A DNA stretch of 64,000 nt from positions 1-64,000 of the forward strand of contig NZ_FRAD01000016.1 of the NCBI RefSeq assembly GCF_900142225.1. The letters are read 5' to 3'. The notes beneath the pieces are model-generated. The model saw only the letters and a list, made by a program, of their open reading frames with translations. It was not told the DNA's origin and made no database searches. Shown piece by piece: positions 7,783 through 16,943 of the stretch. A program made the translations under genes and the position numbers. The DNA comes from Hathewaya proteolytica DSM 3090 (GTDB lineage: Bacteria > Bacillota > Clostridia > Clostridiales > Clostridiaceae). How positions within the stretch are numbered: position 1 is the stretch's first letter; each line of letters begins with the position of its first letter.

Positions 7783-8205
7783 CTAACTTAATAAAGCTTC
7801 CATGGCTAGTTTATATCCTAAAAATCCAAATCCACAGATTTGACCTATACAAGCCGGCGCTGTTACCGACTTGTGTCTAAATTCTTCTCTCTTGTGTATA
7901 TTACTTAAATGCACCTCTACAATAGGCATCTCCACTGATTTTAAAGCATCGTATATGGCTATGCTGTAATGTGTATACGCCCCAGGATTTATGATTATTC
8001 CATCTACCTTACCATAAGCCCCCTGAATATAATTTATGATTTCGCCTTCTATATTACTTTGTTTTACTTCTACATTTACCCCAATTTTATCTGCCTCTTC
8101 CTTTATGAAATCACATAAATCCTTATAACTACCCTCACCGTATATGCTTTTTTCTCGGATGCCAAGAAAATTTAAATTTGGACCATTTATAACAAGTATT
8201 CTCAA
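7783..8205 (-). CDS. aroQ: 3-dehydroquinate dehydratase, type II
   Basis: A 140-residue enzyme for the third shikimate step, 3-dehydroquinate to 3-dehydroshikimate, as a dodecameric type II enzyme. It shows VINGPNLNFLG at the N-terminus, the catalytic tyrosine loop (REKSIYGEGSYK), NPGAYTHYS and VEVHLSNIHKREEFR. The start is a TTG at 8205, 8 bases after GGAGGAG, which puts the family N-terminus (RILVINGPN) in the right place; the open frame extends to an ATG at 8235 that overlaps the aroK stop and would add an unlikely leader. Last aro gene of the locus. Confidence 0.95.
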   Translation of the reverse strand: MRILVINGPNLNFLGIREKSIYGEGSYKDLCDFIKEEADKIGVNVEVKQSNIEGEIINYIQGAYGKVDGIIINPGAYTHYSIAIYDALKSVEMPIVEVHLSNIHKREEFRHKSVTAPACIGQICGFGFLGYKLAMEALLS

Positions 8206-8224
8206 AATAAGTTCTCCTCCCAAT

Positions 8225-8728
8225 TTATGCCTCATTGATTTTTTTAATTATTGTATTTACCACACTGCTTATATCCTTGAGGTTTTCAACTTCTATATCG
8301 CAATATTTCTTGTATAAATCATGTCTTTCATCATACAAGCTGTATAAATTATCTTTATTGTCTTTTAATAGTGGTCTGCTACTGGTATCCACATCAGCTA
8401 TAATATTCTCAAGAGGTCTGTTTATAAAAACTATAACCCCATTTTCCTTTAAATTTTCTATATTTTCTTGTTTTTTTACAATGCCGCCACCAGTGCATAT
8501 AACCGTATTTTTCTTTTTGCTAACTTCAGCTGCACATTTACTTTCTATATTTCTAAAATATTCTTCACCCATTTTAAATATTTCTGCAATAGTATTCCCT
8601 TGAAATTTTTCTATATACCTGTCCAAATCCAATAGATTCATTTTCAATTTGTAACTAATTATTTCACCTATGGTACTTTTACCACAGCCAGGCATACCTA
8701 TTAAGACAATATTGAACCCTTTTTTCAT
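8225..8728 (-). CDS. aroK: shikimate kinase
   Basis: A 167-residue P-loop kinase that phosphorylates shikimate at the 3-hydroxyl with ATP. Walker A GMPGCGKST at 11-19, shikimate-binding DLDRYIE (about 35-41), CTGGGIV (about 78-84) and the LID arginine in SSRPLL. ATG at 8728 with GGAGAAAGAG upstream. The stop lies 20 bases before the aroQ TTG start, consistent with co-translation. Confidence 0.95.
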   Translation of the reverse strand: MKKGFNIVLIGMPGCGKSTIGEIISYKLKMNLLDLDRYIEKFQGNTIAEIFKMGEEYFRNIESKCAAEVSKKKNTVICTGGGIVKKQENIENLKENGVIVFINRPLENIIADVDTSSRPLLKDNKDNLYSLYDERHDLYKKYCDIEVENLKDISSVVNTIIKKINEA

Positions 8729-8752
8729 CTCTCTTTCTCCTACTCCTTATAT

Positions 8753-10159
8753 TTAAACTCTTATTTTTTTCCAACCACCTAGTTGGAATCTATGCTTGCA
8801 TAAGAGATATCTAATGCCTTGATCCATAAAGTAGCTCATCCAAACACCAGCTAAGCCTAGCCCCAATGGATAACACAACACATACGCTTCTATGGGCCTT
8901 AATATACCAACGCTGATCATGGTGGTAAAAGCTGTATATCTAGCATCTCCAGCACTTCTAAGTGCACTAGAATATATATATTGTGATGATTGTATAGGTT
9001 GTGTCACAGCTACTTCTAAAAGTATTATGTACCCCAGACTTAGAACCATATTATCGTCACTAAACAATCCAATGATAGACCTTCCAAACACCACAAAAAC
9101 AAATATTATGACACAAGAAATAATAAATCCTATTCTAATGGAAACATTTACGTATAACTGAGAAATATCTTGCCTTTCTTTACCCATAGCTTGACCGAAC
9201 AGTGCACCAGTAGCCATGGATAAGCCATCATAAAAAGCAAAGGAAAGATTGGTAAGGTTACTACATATCATATTAGTAGCAAGAGCTGTAGTACCAAGAG
9301 AGGCAATTACCTTTGTGTACAGGAAGAATCCTATCCTAAAAAATATCTGTTCTACTCCAGCACTGATTCCTATGGAAAAAACAGATTTTAGAGACTTTAA
9401 CTTAAATTTAAATAACTGATTTATGTTTATACGAAGGAAATTTTCTTTTTTGCTAGTGAGAGAAATTATGGCCATGATGAATCCTACCAAATTTCCTATG
9501 ACAGTAGCTATGGCAGCCCCTCTTATACCCAGAGCGGGAAAACCCAAATGTCCAGTAATGAGAAAGTAGTTCAATAACATATTCACAAGATTAGATACAA
9601 CATTTATTTTCATGGATATCTTCGTATTGCCACACCCACGCTGTGCACCATTTATACAGAAAGTAATTACATTGAAAGGAATACCAACCATTAATATTTC
9701 AAAATATGCTACAGCACTATCTACTATTTCATTGTTAGCACCGGCAAAAACAAGCAATGGTCTTGCATAAACTGCACCTAGGGTAGCTATAATTATGGAG
9801 AGAAGTATACATATAGTTATGATTTGATTCAAAATGCTGTTAGCTTCCTTCTGATTATTTTGCCCTTTTCGCCTGGCTATTACTGATGTTAATCCCACGT
9901 TTAAAGCCATAAAAACTGACAATATAATCATCCTGGGCTGGCCCGTAATTCCAACCGCGGCAATGGCACCTGAACCTAAACTGCTAACCATTATGGTGTC
10001 CACCATAGATATTAATGCCACTAACACCGCGTCTGCAACAGAGGGTGCTGATATATTTAACACCTCTTTGTATACTTCAGCAGTACTGGGTAATTCTCCT
10101 TTTTTCTTCACTTTTCTCATAAGATATTCCACTGAAAAAAGTTTGTATAGTGAATTCAT
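8753..10159 (-). CDS. MATE family efflux transporter inside the aro locus
   Basis: A 468-residue membrane protein with about 12 hydrophobic helices in two related halves (SVADAVLVALISMVDTIMV; the second half resembles it around SIGISAGVEQIFFR). MATE transporters export cationic or amphipathic compounds using Na+ or H+ gradients; the substrate is unknown. It sits between aroE (stop 11 bases upstream) and aroK (24 bases downstream), so it is almost certainly co-transcribed with them. The ATG at 10159 follows AAGGAGA by 6 bases; a GTG two codons earlier has no spacing to a ribosome site. Confidence 0.92.
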   Translation of the reverse strand: MNSLYKLFSVEYLMRKVKKKGELPSTAEVYKEVLNISAPSVADAVLVALISMVDTIMVSSLGSGAIAAVGITGQPRMIILSVFMALNVGLTSVIARRKGQNNQKEANSILNQIITICILLSIIIATLGAVYARPLLVFAGANNEIVDSAVAYFEILMVGIPFNVITFCINGAQRGCGNTKISMKINVVSNLVNMLLNYFLITGHLGFPALGIRGAAIATVIGNLVGFIMAIISLTSKKENFLRININQLFKFKLKSLKSVFSIGISAGVEQIFFRIGFFLYTKVIASLGTTALATNMICSNLTNLSFAFYDGLSMATGALFGQAMGKERQDISQLYVNVSIRIGFIISCVIIFVFVVFGRSIIGLFSDDNMVLSLGYIILLEVAVTQPIQSSQYIYSSALRSAGDARYTAFTTMISVGILRPIEAYVLCYPLGLGLAGVWMSYFMDQGIRYLLCKHRFQLGGWKKIRV

Positions 10160-10170
10160 ATGCACTCTCC

Positions 10171-10974
10171 TTATCTTAAACTGTCAGTTATTTTCTCAGT
10201 AACATTTTGTGGTATAGATATGTTATTCCATATTTCCTGGGACTTTACTGCTTGGGCAACTAGCATGTACATCCCATCAGCTACATTAAGTCCAAGTTCC
10301 TTTGCATCTTTTAAAAAAACTGTTTCCCTAGGATTGTATATAATGTCAACTGCGCTTCCAAAGTTTTTTAAGACACATTTTTCCACTGGAGAATTGCCTA
10401 TTTTAGGGTACATACCCACTGGTGTACAGTTGATTATTAGTGAACTATCTGAAATTTCTTCAAGTTCTTTATAAGTTACCACCTGCAGATCAGGGTACTT
10501 TTCTTTTGCCACAGCTTTGTCTGTACTTACTAAGGTGATATCTTTTGCACCATTATCCACTAAATACTGCACAATAGCTCTAGATGCCCCACCGGTGCCA
10601 AGTACTACAGCTTTTTCATTATTACACCTTATGTGATTTTTCTGCAATGCCATACCAAAACCATAATAATCTGTATTGTAACCGCAAGCTTTTCCATTAT
10701 TGAAGGCTATCACATTGACAGCACCTATTTTCTTTGCTTCATGGCTTATTTCATCAAGAAAATCCATGATACTGATTTTATGTGGTATAGTTACATTACA
10801 CCCTTTATAATTAAGACTTTTCAGCTTTTTTACCATATCCTCCAATTCGTTTTCTTGTAACTCAAATAATTCATAACTCCCCTGCATATTCATGATTTCA
10901 AAAATTTTTTTGTGAATTTCAGGCGAATATGAATGGATAAGTTTCCCACCCATTAGCCCGTACAAATTGTTCAA
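10171..10974 (-). CDS. aroE: shikimate dehydrogenase
   Basis: A 267-residue NADPH enzyme reducing 3-dehydroshikimate to shikimate. Visible are the substrate loop SYSPEIHKKIF, the catalytic lysine region NVTIPHKISIMD, NTDYYGF and the nucleotide motif GTGGASRA. The start is a TTG at 10974 with GGAGGAG 8 bases upstream, overlapping the stop of the preceding gene by four bases (TTGA), a typical translational-coupling arrangement. The length is normal for the family. Confidence 0.95.
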   Translation of the reverse strand: MNNLYGLMGGKLIHSYSPEIHKKIFEIMNMQGSYELFELQENELEDMVKKLKSLNYKGCNVTIPHKISIMDFLDEISHEAKKIGAVNVIAFNNGKACGYNTDYYGFGMALQKNHIRCNNEKAVVLGTGGASRAIVQYLVDNGAKDITLVSTDKAVAKEKYPDLQVVTYKELEEISDSSLIINCTPVGMYPKIGNSPVEKCVLKNFGSAVDIIYNPRETVFLKDAKELGLNVADGMYMLVAQAVKSQEIWNNISIPQNVTEKITDSLR

Positions 10975-12224
10975 AATATCAACTCCTCCATTTTTCTTTT
11001 TCCTATTTTTCTTCTTAATCTTCTAATGTTGAGATTTATTTTTACATTAAAGGTTTTAAGATAAAGAACATTGTATGTAAAACACCTCATAATTTTCTTC
11101 ATATACTGCTCAGAATAATTCATTTTGCTTTTAAAGGCCGCAAAAATTATTAGTCCATATATTTTTTCTTCCATTACATAATAAATCCACTTATATTCTT
11201 CATCTGTTATAGCTAAAATATTGTGGAAGGTGTTTCTAGTATAATTAAATAGATTATTGGTGAAATCATCTAAAAACCCATTGCTAGCAACCTTTGTAAC
11301 AAGAGTATAATGCCCATTTTTTTCATCTTCCTGGATGTCCTGTATATCATCGCATATTTGAAGCAATACTCCAAAATTATATAAAAACTTGGCCTCTTCA
11401 ATATCCACATTACCTCTTACAAGGTAACCATGCATTAGTACAGATATACCCCCCTTTTCAATAGACAACTCCAACAATTCTTTTTCATTGAGATTTAGAC
11501 TTCCCTCCTGTTGAAAGAGACTGTTTTGCTGGGCTATTTGCATACTTATCATGGCATGATAAATATGGGGAAATTCATTTCTTGGGTATTCCTCTTCAAT
11601 AAGTTTAATAAGATGGAAAACATACTGAATTTCTTTTATACAACCTTCCGTGTTTACTCCTTTAAGCCTATTATACACAGCATGGTTAAAATTCCTCTTG
11701 TCTTCCTTTGAAATATTGGCGTTGTCAAGGTAGTTATCGGTACAGGGATATAACATACTATAGGCAAAAATAGAGTTTGTAAGCTGAATTTTATTAAAAG
11801 TTACAAACTGATACACTAACATTGCCCATACATTTCTCAAAGCCTGAAAAATAGCTTCATTGGAGATATCTACCATGAAAATTTTAGCTCTGTGGACAAA
11901 TTCCTTTGTAGCTAAGTACATACCACTTATAAAGATCTTCATTTTATCTTCTTTTACTTTGCAAAGTGGCACAGTTTCTACAAACCATTTTCCAAAGAGC
12001 TGTTGAATCTCCTCTTGCTTAGAATTTAAGACATCCTCGCTCTGAGACATACCCTCCAATATGGAAAAAAACTCACGGGTGTACTTATCCATTCTAAAAC
12101 CATTTTTTGCTTTTCCAATGTAACTTCTCTCCTCTAGAAAAGAAGGATATTGGCTAGTTGTATTCATCCACTGCTCATATGATAATATTTTCATCGTCTT
12201 TATATAGTTCTCTACTTTTTTCAT
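10971..12224 (-). CDS. class I isoprenoid-synthase-like protein, function unknown
   Basis: A 417-residue, mostly helical soluble protein. Two aspartate-rich motifs fit the class I terpene/prenyl synthase fold: CTDNYLDN (D163 and D167) and CDDIQDIQED (D292, D293, D296, D300), separated by about 125 residues and preceded by KGGISVLMHGYLV, as in squalene/phytoene-synthase and trans-prenyltransferase families, where such motifs hold Mg2+ and diphosphate. Overall similarity to a known enzyme is too low for me to name a product. The C-terminus is basic (NIRRLRRKIGKRK). ATG with GAGGAATA upstream. The stop overlaps the aroE TTG start by four bases, so the two are translationally coupled. A weak -10 (TATAAT) lies about 50 bases upstream. 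Confidence 0.65.
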   Translation of the reverse strand: MKKVENYIKTMKILSYEQWMNTTSQYPSFLEERSYIGKAKNGFRMDKYTREFFSILEGMSQSEDVLNSKQEEIQQLFGKWFVETVPLCKVKEDKMKIFISGMYLATKEFVHRAKIFMVDISNEAIFQALRNVWAMLVYQFVTFNKIQLTNSIFAYSMLYPCTDNYLDNANISKEDKRNFNHAVYNRLKGVNTEGCIKEIQYVFHLIKLIEEEYPRNEFPHIYHAMISMQIAQQNSLFQQEGSLNLNEKELLELSIEKGGISVLMHGYLVRGNVDIEEAKFLYNFGVLLQICDDIQDIQEDEKNGHYTLVTKVASNGFLDDFTNNLFNYTRNTFHNILAITDEEYKWIYYVMEEKIYGLIIFAAFKSKMNYSEQYMKKIMRCFTYNVLYLKTFNVKINLNIRRLRRKIGKRKMEELIF

Positions 12225-12313
12225 GTATATTCCTCAATTCATACAATATCTATTTAATTATACTCCGAAGTGCATATTTTGGCTATGCAGCAGCCAGTGG
12301 AAATTACCGTAAA

Positions 12314-12354
12314 TTTAAAGGGAAGACCACTTTACATGATGACTTCCCTTTTTA
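12314..12354 (-). terminator. possible terminator or attenuator hairpin within the aro locus
   Basis: AAAGGGAAG and CTTCCCTTT form a 9-bp stem around a 17-base loop just after the methyltransferase stop codon. The U-tract on the minus strand is weak (CTTTAAATTTA), so readthrough into the isoprenoid-like gene and aroE is plausible. The opposite strand has a better T-run but no gene in front of it. Confidence 0.45.
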
Positions 12355-12360
12355 TCTATA

Positions 12361-13143
12361 TTATTTTTTTCTTCCTATGAATAATGTATGATCACTGTAT
12401 CCTATAAGATCTTCTCTTTCACATACTGTAAAATGATATTTTAACCATGCATTAAACATTTCTTCTGACCACTCGTCCACCATGTCACGGCGATAATTAG
12501 TAAGTCCGTCTGTGGCTATCATATGAAGTTTTTCCACTGAATACTGGCTGAATAATTTTTTTATATCCTCCATAGTCCACATTTCAAAAATTTGATCTGG
12601 ATTGCTTGCACATTGGAAATCCTCCGATACTACCTTCTCTTTCATGGCATCTAAAATATTGCCCTTCATAAATCCCCAATTAAATATAGTAGAGTCATTC
12701 ATAGTAAATGCCGCATAAATTAGCCCACCTTTTTTAGTAACACGCAACGCCTCGCTTATGGCAGCTTTTTTATCTTCCTCAGTAAATAAGTGGTACATAG
12801 GACCTAGCACCAACGTCATATCAAACATGTTATCTTCATACATACTTAGATTGCATGCATTACCCTGGTGCACATTAACTGTCATATCATCTTTTATTTT
12901 ACTTTGAAATACACTGATATTATGTGGCATTAATTCCACAGCTTCCACTTTAAATCCTTTATCAGCATAATGAAGAGAATACCTACCAGTTCCAGCCCCA
13001 ATCTCTAATATTTTCATGTCTTCTTTCAAATATTTATCTATATACCTAAGAGTTGTGAGAAATTCAACTTTTCCATGCTGCGAAAGTAATCTATTTTCCT
13101 CATCGTAGTTGTCATAGTAATCTTTTAAATATTTATTTTCCAT
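12361..13143 (-). CDS. class I SAM-dependent methyltransferase
   Basis: A 260-residue Rossmann-fold methyltransferase. Motif I is ILEIGAGTGRYSLHYA (about 45-60), followed by the acidic end of strand 2 (VEAVELMP), motif IV (MTLVLGPMYHL) and post-motif ALRVTKKGGLIYAAF. This arrangement suits a small-molecule methyltransferase; the substrate is unknown. It lies between the chorismate mutase gene (28 bases upstream) and the isoprenoid-like gene (137 bases downstream, with a weak hairpin between). ATG with GGGGGATG upstream. Confidence 0.85.
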   Translation of the reverse strand: MENKYLKDYYDNYDEENRLLSQHGKVEFLTTLRYIDKYLKEDMKILEIGAGTGRYSLHYADKGFKVEAVELMPHNISVFQSKIKDDMTVNVHQGNACNLSMYEDNMFDMTLVLGPMYHLFTEEDKKAAISEALRVTKKGGLIYAAFTMNDSTIFNWGFMKGNILDAMKEKVVSEDFQCASNPDQIFEMWTMEDIKKLFSQYSVEKLHMIATDGLTNYRRDMVDEWSEEMFNAWLKYHFTVCEREDLIGYSDHTLFIGRKK

Positions 13144-13171
13144 ATAGCATCCCCCTAATGTGTTAATTTAT

Positions 13172-13465
13172 TTACCCTAGACTCTTTTCTTTAAAAACCT
13201 CTTTTTTTTGTATTTTTTTGCTTACCTCCATTATATCTATACAAATTTCCTCTATATATTCATCATAGCTTCTATCCTTTAAATAACCTTTATACTTATC
13301 TATTACTTTTTGCTCCCGTTCTTCGTCAAAGACAGGCATATCATGAGAAAGTTTATACTCTCCCACTTCAGTAACTAATTTAAATCTCTTTTCCATAAGT
13401 TCAACTATAGTTTTATCTATATTATCAATTTCATTCCTTATGATATCTAAACTCTGTCCTTCCAT
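13172..13465 (-). CDS. chorismate mutase, AroQ class
   Basis: A 97-residue all-helical protein of the AroQ-class chorismate mutase fold, converting chorismate to prephenate. Signature residues are IRNEIDNIDKTIVELMEKR near the N-terminus (the arginine and lysine that grip chorismate), VGEYK and the PVFDEEREQKVIDK segment. It is a free-standing mutase, not fused to prephenate dehydratase or dehydrogenase. The ATG follows AAGGGG and lies within the last 19 bases of aroC. With tyrA in the same locus it supplies prephenate for tyrosine. Confidence 0.92.
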   Translation of the reverse strand: MEGQSLDIIRNEIDNIDKTIVELMEKRFKLVTEVGEYKLSHDMPVFDEEREQKVIDKYKGYLKDRSYDEYIEEICIDIMEVSKKIQKKEVFKEKSLG

Positions 13466-14595
13466 GTAATTTCCCCTTCTCTTTCAAGTATCATATCAAG
13501 AATTGTCAATGAAGCTGCACTTTCAATAACAGGTATAGCCCTTGGAACTATGCATGGATCATGTCTTCCTTCTATTACTAGTTCCGTATTCTCCATGGTT
13601 TCTATATTCACTGTATGTTGCAACTTTGCAATGGAAGGTGTTGGTTTTATAGCTACTCTAAACACTAAAGGCATACCACTAGTTATCCCGCCCAAAATAC
13701 CACCATTGTTATTGCTAGTAGTCTTTATTCCTTTATTATTCTCATGTTTTTCCACTGTGAATTCGTCATTAGCCTTTGAACCCCTCATGGAGCTTATCTC
13801 AAAACCACTGCCAAATTCTATGCCCTTTACAGCTGGTATGGAAAACATCATGTGTGAAATACGGCTTTCCACTGAATCAAAAAATGGATTTCCTAAGGCT
13901 GTCATCATGTTGATAAATGCCGTTTCAACCACACCACCCACAGAATCTCCTTCTGCCCTAGCTTCCATAATAGCTTTCTCCATATGCTCACCTTTTTCTT
14001 CTTCAAGCACAGGTAAAGTCATATTTCTAAGAGTTTTCAGCAATTCGCCTGCACTACCCTTGCCGTGGAATTTATGGTCAATGTCTAAAAGATTTTTATC
14101 CTCTGTCACATTGTAAATGCTTTTTACATGGCTTCCCACCACAATGTTAAAATATCTTTCAAGAATTTGCATAGCCACAGCACCTGCAAAAACCAGTGGA
14201 GCAGTTATTCTACCAGAAAAATGGCCGCCACCTCTATAATCGTTGCTTCCATTATACTTCATATGTCCAGTGTAATCTGCATGACCTGGTCTCATGCAAT
14301 CCTTTAAAATATCATAATCCTTTGATTTTGTATTTTCATTGAAAATTACAGCACAGAGAGGGGTTCCAGTGGTTTTTCCTTGAAAAAATCCGCTGAGAAC
14401 AGAAAAACTATCCCCCTCTTTTCTAGGAGTGCTCATTTTGTTATTGCCAGGAGCTCTTCTTTTCATCTCTTTCTCTATATAATCCATATCTAACTCTATG
14501 CCGCCTGGTATACCATCCACCACAATACCTATGCCTTTGCCGTGAGATTCTCCAAATATACTAAGTTTTAATTTATTCCCCCACATGGAACCCAT
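13447..14595 (-). CDS. aroC: chorismate synthase
   Basis: A 382-residue FMN-dependent enzyme producing chorismate from EPSP. Family marks: WGNKLKLSIFGESHG at the N-terminus, RRAPG, RPGHADYTG, YRGGGHFSGR, the SNNNGGILGG segment and the PTPSI and GRHDPCIVPRA motifs. I chose the ATG at 14595 (AGGCGG 8 bases upstream), which gives the usual MGSMWGNK-type start; the frame stays open two to three codons further. The gene overlaps aroA upstream by 23 bases and the chorismate mutase gene downstream by 19. Confidence 0.96.
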   Translation of the reverse strand: MGSMWGNKLKLSIFGESHGKGIGIVVDGIPGGIELDMDYIEKEMKRRAPGNNKMSTPRKEGDSFSVLSGFFQGKTTGTPLCAVIFNENTKSKDYDILKDCMRPGHADYTGHMKYNGSNDYRGGGHFSGRITAPLVFAGAVAMQILERYFNIVVGSHVKSIYNVTEDKNLLDIDHKFHGKGSAGELLKTLRNMTLPVLEEEKGEHMEKAIMEARAEGDSVGGVVETAFINMMTALGNPFFDSVESRISHMMFSIPAVKGIEFGSGFEISSMRGSKANDEFTVEKHENNKGIKTTSNNNGGILGGITSGMPLVFRVAIKPTPSIAKLQHTVNIETMENTELVIEGRHDPCIVPRAIPVIESAASLTILDMILEREGEITWKDRV

Positions 14596-15868
14596 GAACA
14601 TCACCGCCTAATAACATATAATCTCTCCAAAAATCAGGATAGGATTTCTCCACGCACATATAATCCTCAAGGATTATAAATTCCTTGCATCTAGTGGCTG
14701 CCACAGCAAGTGACATAGCTATCCTGTGGTCATTCCAACTATTCACAGTAACACCACCCTGAAGCTGTGAAACACCTTCTATAATAAGGCCCTCACTTAA
14801 TTCCCTTACCTTTGCACCTAGCTTATTCATCTCAGTAGCTATGGCCTTTAGTCTATCTGATTCCTTTATTCTAAGCCTGCCTGCATTGATTATTTCAGTT
14901 TTTACACCCTGTTTTAAAGACGCCATTACGGTGAGCACTGGAACAAGATCTGGAATTTGTGATGCATCTATGATAAAATCTCCACTATTAATAGAAGCAA
15001 ATTTTTCTACAATATCTTTGATTCTTCTATCACCCTGGATAGAAATTTCTTTTAGCCCTTCACAACTCACTTGATTTCCAATGTTTTGTGCCACCATAAA
15101 AAATGCCGCCTGAGAATAATCCCCCTCTACTACATACCCTTTATTATCTTTACATATATATTCTTGTTCTCCATCTATGATAAACTCTTTAAACTCTTTA
15201 TTCTCCACACTTACACCATAAGCTTTTAGTACATCCAGTGTTAAGGCCACATAATCCTTAGACTCTAAATTACCATTGACTTTAATAACAGATCTTCCCT
15301 TAAGTAATGGCAAAGCAAATAATAGCCCTGATATAAATTGTGAGCTAATGTTGCCCTCCACTTCAAAAGTTCCACATTTAAGTTTTCCTCTAACCTGTAA
15401 AGGAAGTTTTCCTTCATTATTTTTGTACTCTATGCCTTGCTGATTAAAAATTCTATAATAAGTATCAAGAGGTCGTTCCACTAGTTTTCCTTTGCCTGTG
15501 AATTTAAAATCACCACCTATAGCAAGGGCTATGGGAATAAGAAACCTCAAAGTAGAACCTGACTCACAGCATTCCAAAACTGTACTTTCCCTTAATTGAT
15601 TATTATTTTTGTCATCACTACATAAAGCTCCGTCAATATGGCATGTATAGGTGTTTTTTTCTTCCTTCAACTGTATTTTAGCACCTAAAGCGCACATACC
15701 ATCTATAGTAGCCCTGATATCCTTTGACAACACTAAATTTTTTACCATAGACTCGTGGCCACAGGAGCATAGAGCCGCTGCAATTATAGCTCTATGGCTT
15801 ATACTCTTTGATGCCGGTATATTTACTGAACCCTTTAAAATATGTGGATTAATTTTTATACTAGCCAT
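14573..15868 (-). CDS. aroA: 3-phosphoshikimate 1-carboxyvinyltransferase (EPSP synthase)
   Basis: A 431-residue enzyme joining PEP and shikimate-3-phosphate. It has the N-terminal PASKSISHRA, SGSTLRFLIP, the RPLD loop, SSQFISGLLFALP and the late NDHRIAMSLAV motif. The ATG at 15868 follows AGGGGG; the open frame extends 15 codons upstream without a ribosome site. It is the sixth shikimate step, coded directly after aroB (10-base gap). Confidence 0.96.
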   Translation of the reverse strand: MASIKINPHILKGSVNIPASKSISHRAIIAAALCSCGHESMVKNLVLSKDIRATIDGMCALGAKIQLKEEKNTYTCHIDGALCSDDKNNNQLRESTVLECCESGSTLRFLIPIALAIGGDFKFTGKGKLVERPLDTYYRIFNQQGIEYKNNEGKLPLQVRGKLKCGTFEVEGNISSQFISGLLFALPLLKGRSVIKVNGNLESKDYVALTLDVLKAYGVSVENKEFKEFIIDGEQEYICKDNKGYVVEGDYSQAAFFMVAQNIGNQVSCEGLKEISIQGDRRIKDIVEKFASINSGDFIIDASQIPDLVPVLTVMASLKQGVKTEIINAGRLRIKESDRLKAIATEMNKLGAKVRELSEGLIIEGVSQLQGGVTVNSWNDHRIAMSLAVAATRCKEFIILEDYMCVEKSYPDFWRDYMLLGGDVHGFHVGE

Positions 15869-15878
15869 GTTTAACCCC

Positions 15879-16943
15879 CTAGAAAATATATTTATATAAT
15901 TCCTTAATATCAATATCCTTTACAAAAGAGCTTCCTATTTTGTCTAACAATATGAGCTTTAATCTTCCACTAATATTCTTTTTGTCCACTTCAATTATTT
16001 TTCTTATTTCACTTAATTCCACCTGTGGAAGTTCCCATGGAAGACCGTATTTTTCCAATATACACTTTAGCTTATTCAATGTATTTTCTTCTGTAAGCCC
16101 TAATTTCTCGCTGCATTTTGTTATATAATACATGCCCATGGCCACAGCTTCACCATGACTATAATTGCCATAATTATAATACTTTTCGATGCCATGTCCT
16201 ATGGTATGGCCAAAATTCAATATCATCCTAAGGCCCATATCCAATTCGTCTACTTCTACTATTTGTTTTTTTATATTACAGCACTTAAATATTATCTTAC
16301 ATATATGATTCATTATATCATTTTCATCATTTATCATCATCAGTTCTTCAAACAAAGCCTCATCTTTTATGCAGGCATACTTAATAACTTCGCCCATGCC
16401 ATCTATAAAATACTTCTTAGGCAGGGTTTGTAGAAGGTTAGGATCTATTAGCACCATTTTAGGTTGGTAAAAACATCCCACAAGGTTTTTCCCTTGAGGT
16501 AAATCCACAGCCACCTTACCGCCTACACTGCTATCTACCTGTGCTAATAGTGATGTGGGTATCTGAATAAAAGGAACTCCTCTCAAGTAAGTGGCTGCTG
16601 CAAAACCAGCTAAATCACCTACCACACCCCCACCAAAAGCTACTATCATATCACCTCTTGTGAGTCCAAATTTAATAAACTCCTCATAAAGCTGTTGGAG
16701 CACCGGCAAGGATTTACTGCCCTCTCCGGGAACTACAGCCATTAATTTTACATTAAAGCCTGTTGCTTCCAATAGATTTTTTAATTTTTCCCCATAAATT
16801 GCATTTAGATTTTCATCTGTCACCACAACAAGTTTCTCACCTTTGTATATGCTTCTAATGTCCACTCCGAAATTAACAAAACTACCATTGTCTACAATTA
16901 TATCGTAGGACTTTTCTTTTAAGTTTACTGTTAACTTCTCCAC
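15879..16943 (-). CDS. aroB: 3-dehydroquinate synthase
   Basis: A 354-residue NAD+- and metal-dependent enzyme forming 3-dehydroquinate from DAHP. Recognisable by GGGVVGDLAGFAAATYLRG, PTSLLAQVDSSVGGKVAVD, and the metal histidines in NFGHTIGHGIE and YSHGEAVAMG. GTG start at 16943, 7 bases after AAGGAGA, overlapping the end of tyrA by 13 bases. Confidence 0.96.
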   Translation of the reverse strand: MEKLTVNLKEKSYDIIVDNGSFVNFGVDIRSIYKGEKLVVVTDENLNAIYGEKLKNLLEATGFNVKLMAVVPGEGSKSLPVLQQLYEEFIKFGLTRGDMIVAFGGGVVGDLAGFAAATYLRGVPFIQIPTSLLAQVDSSVGGKVAVDLPQGKNLVGCFYQPKMVLIDPNLLQTLPKKYFIDGMGEVIKYACIKDEALFEELMMINDENDIMNHICKIIFKCCNIKKQIVEVDELDMGLRMILNFGHTIGHGIEKYYNYGNYSHGEAVAMGMYYITKCSEKLGLTEENTLNKLKCILEKYGLPWELPQVELSEIRKIIEVDKKNISGRLKLILLDKIGSSFVKDIDIKELYKYIF

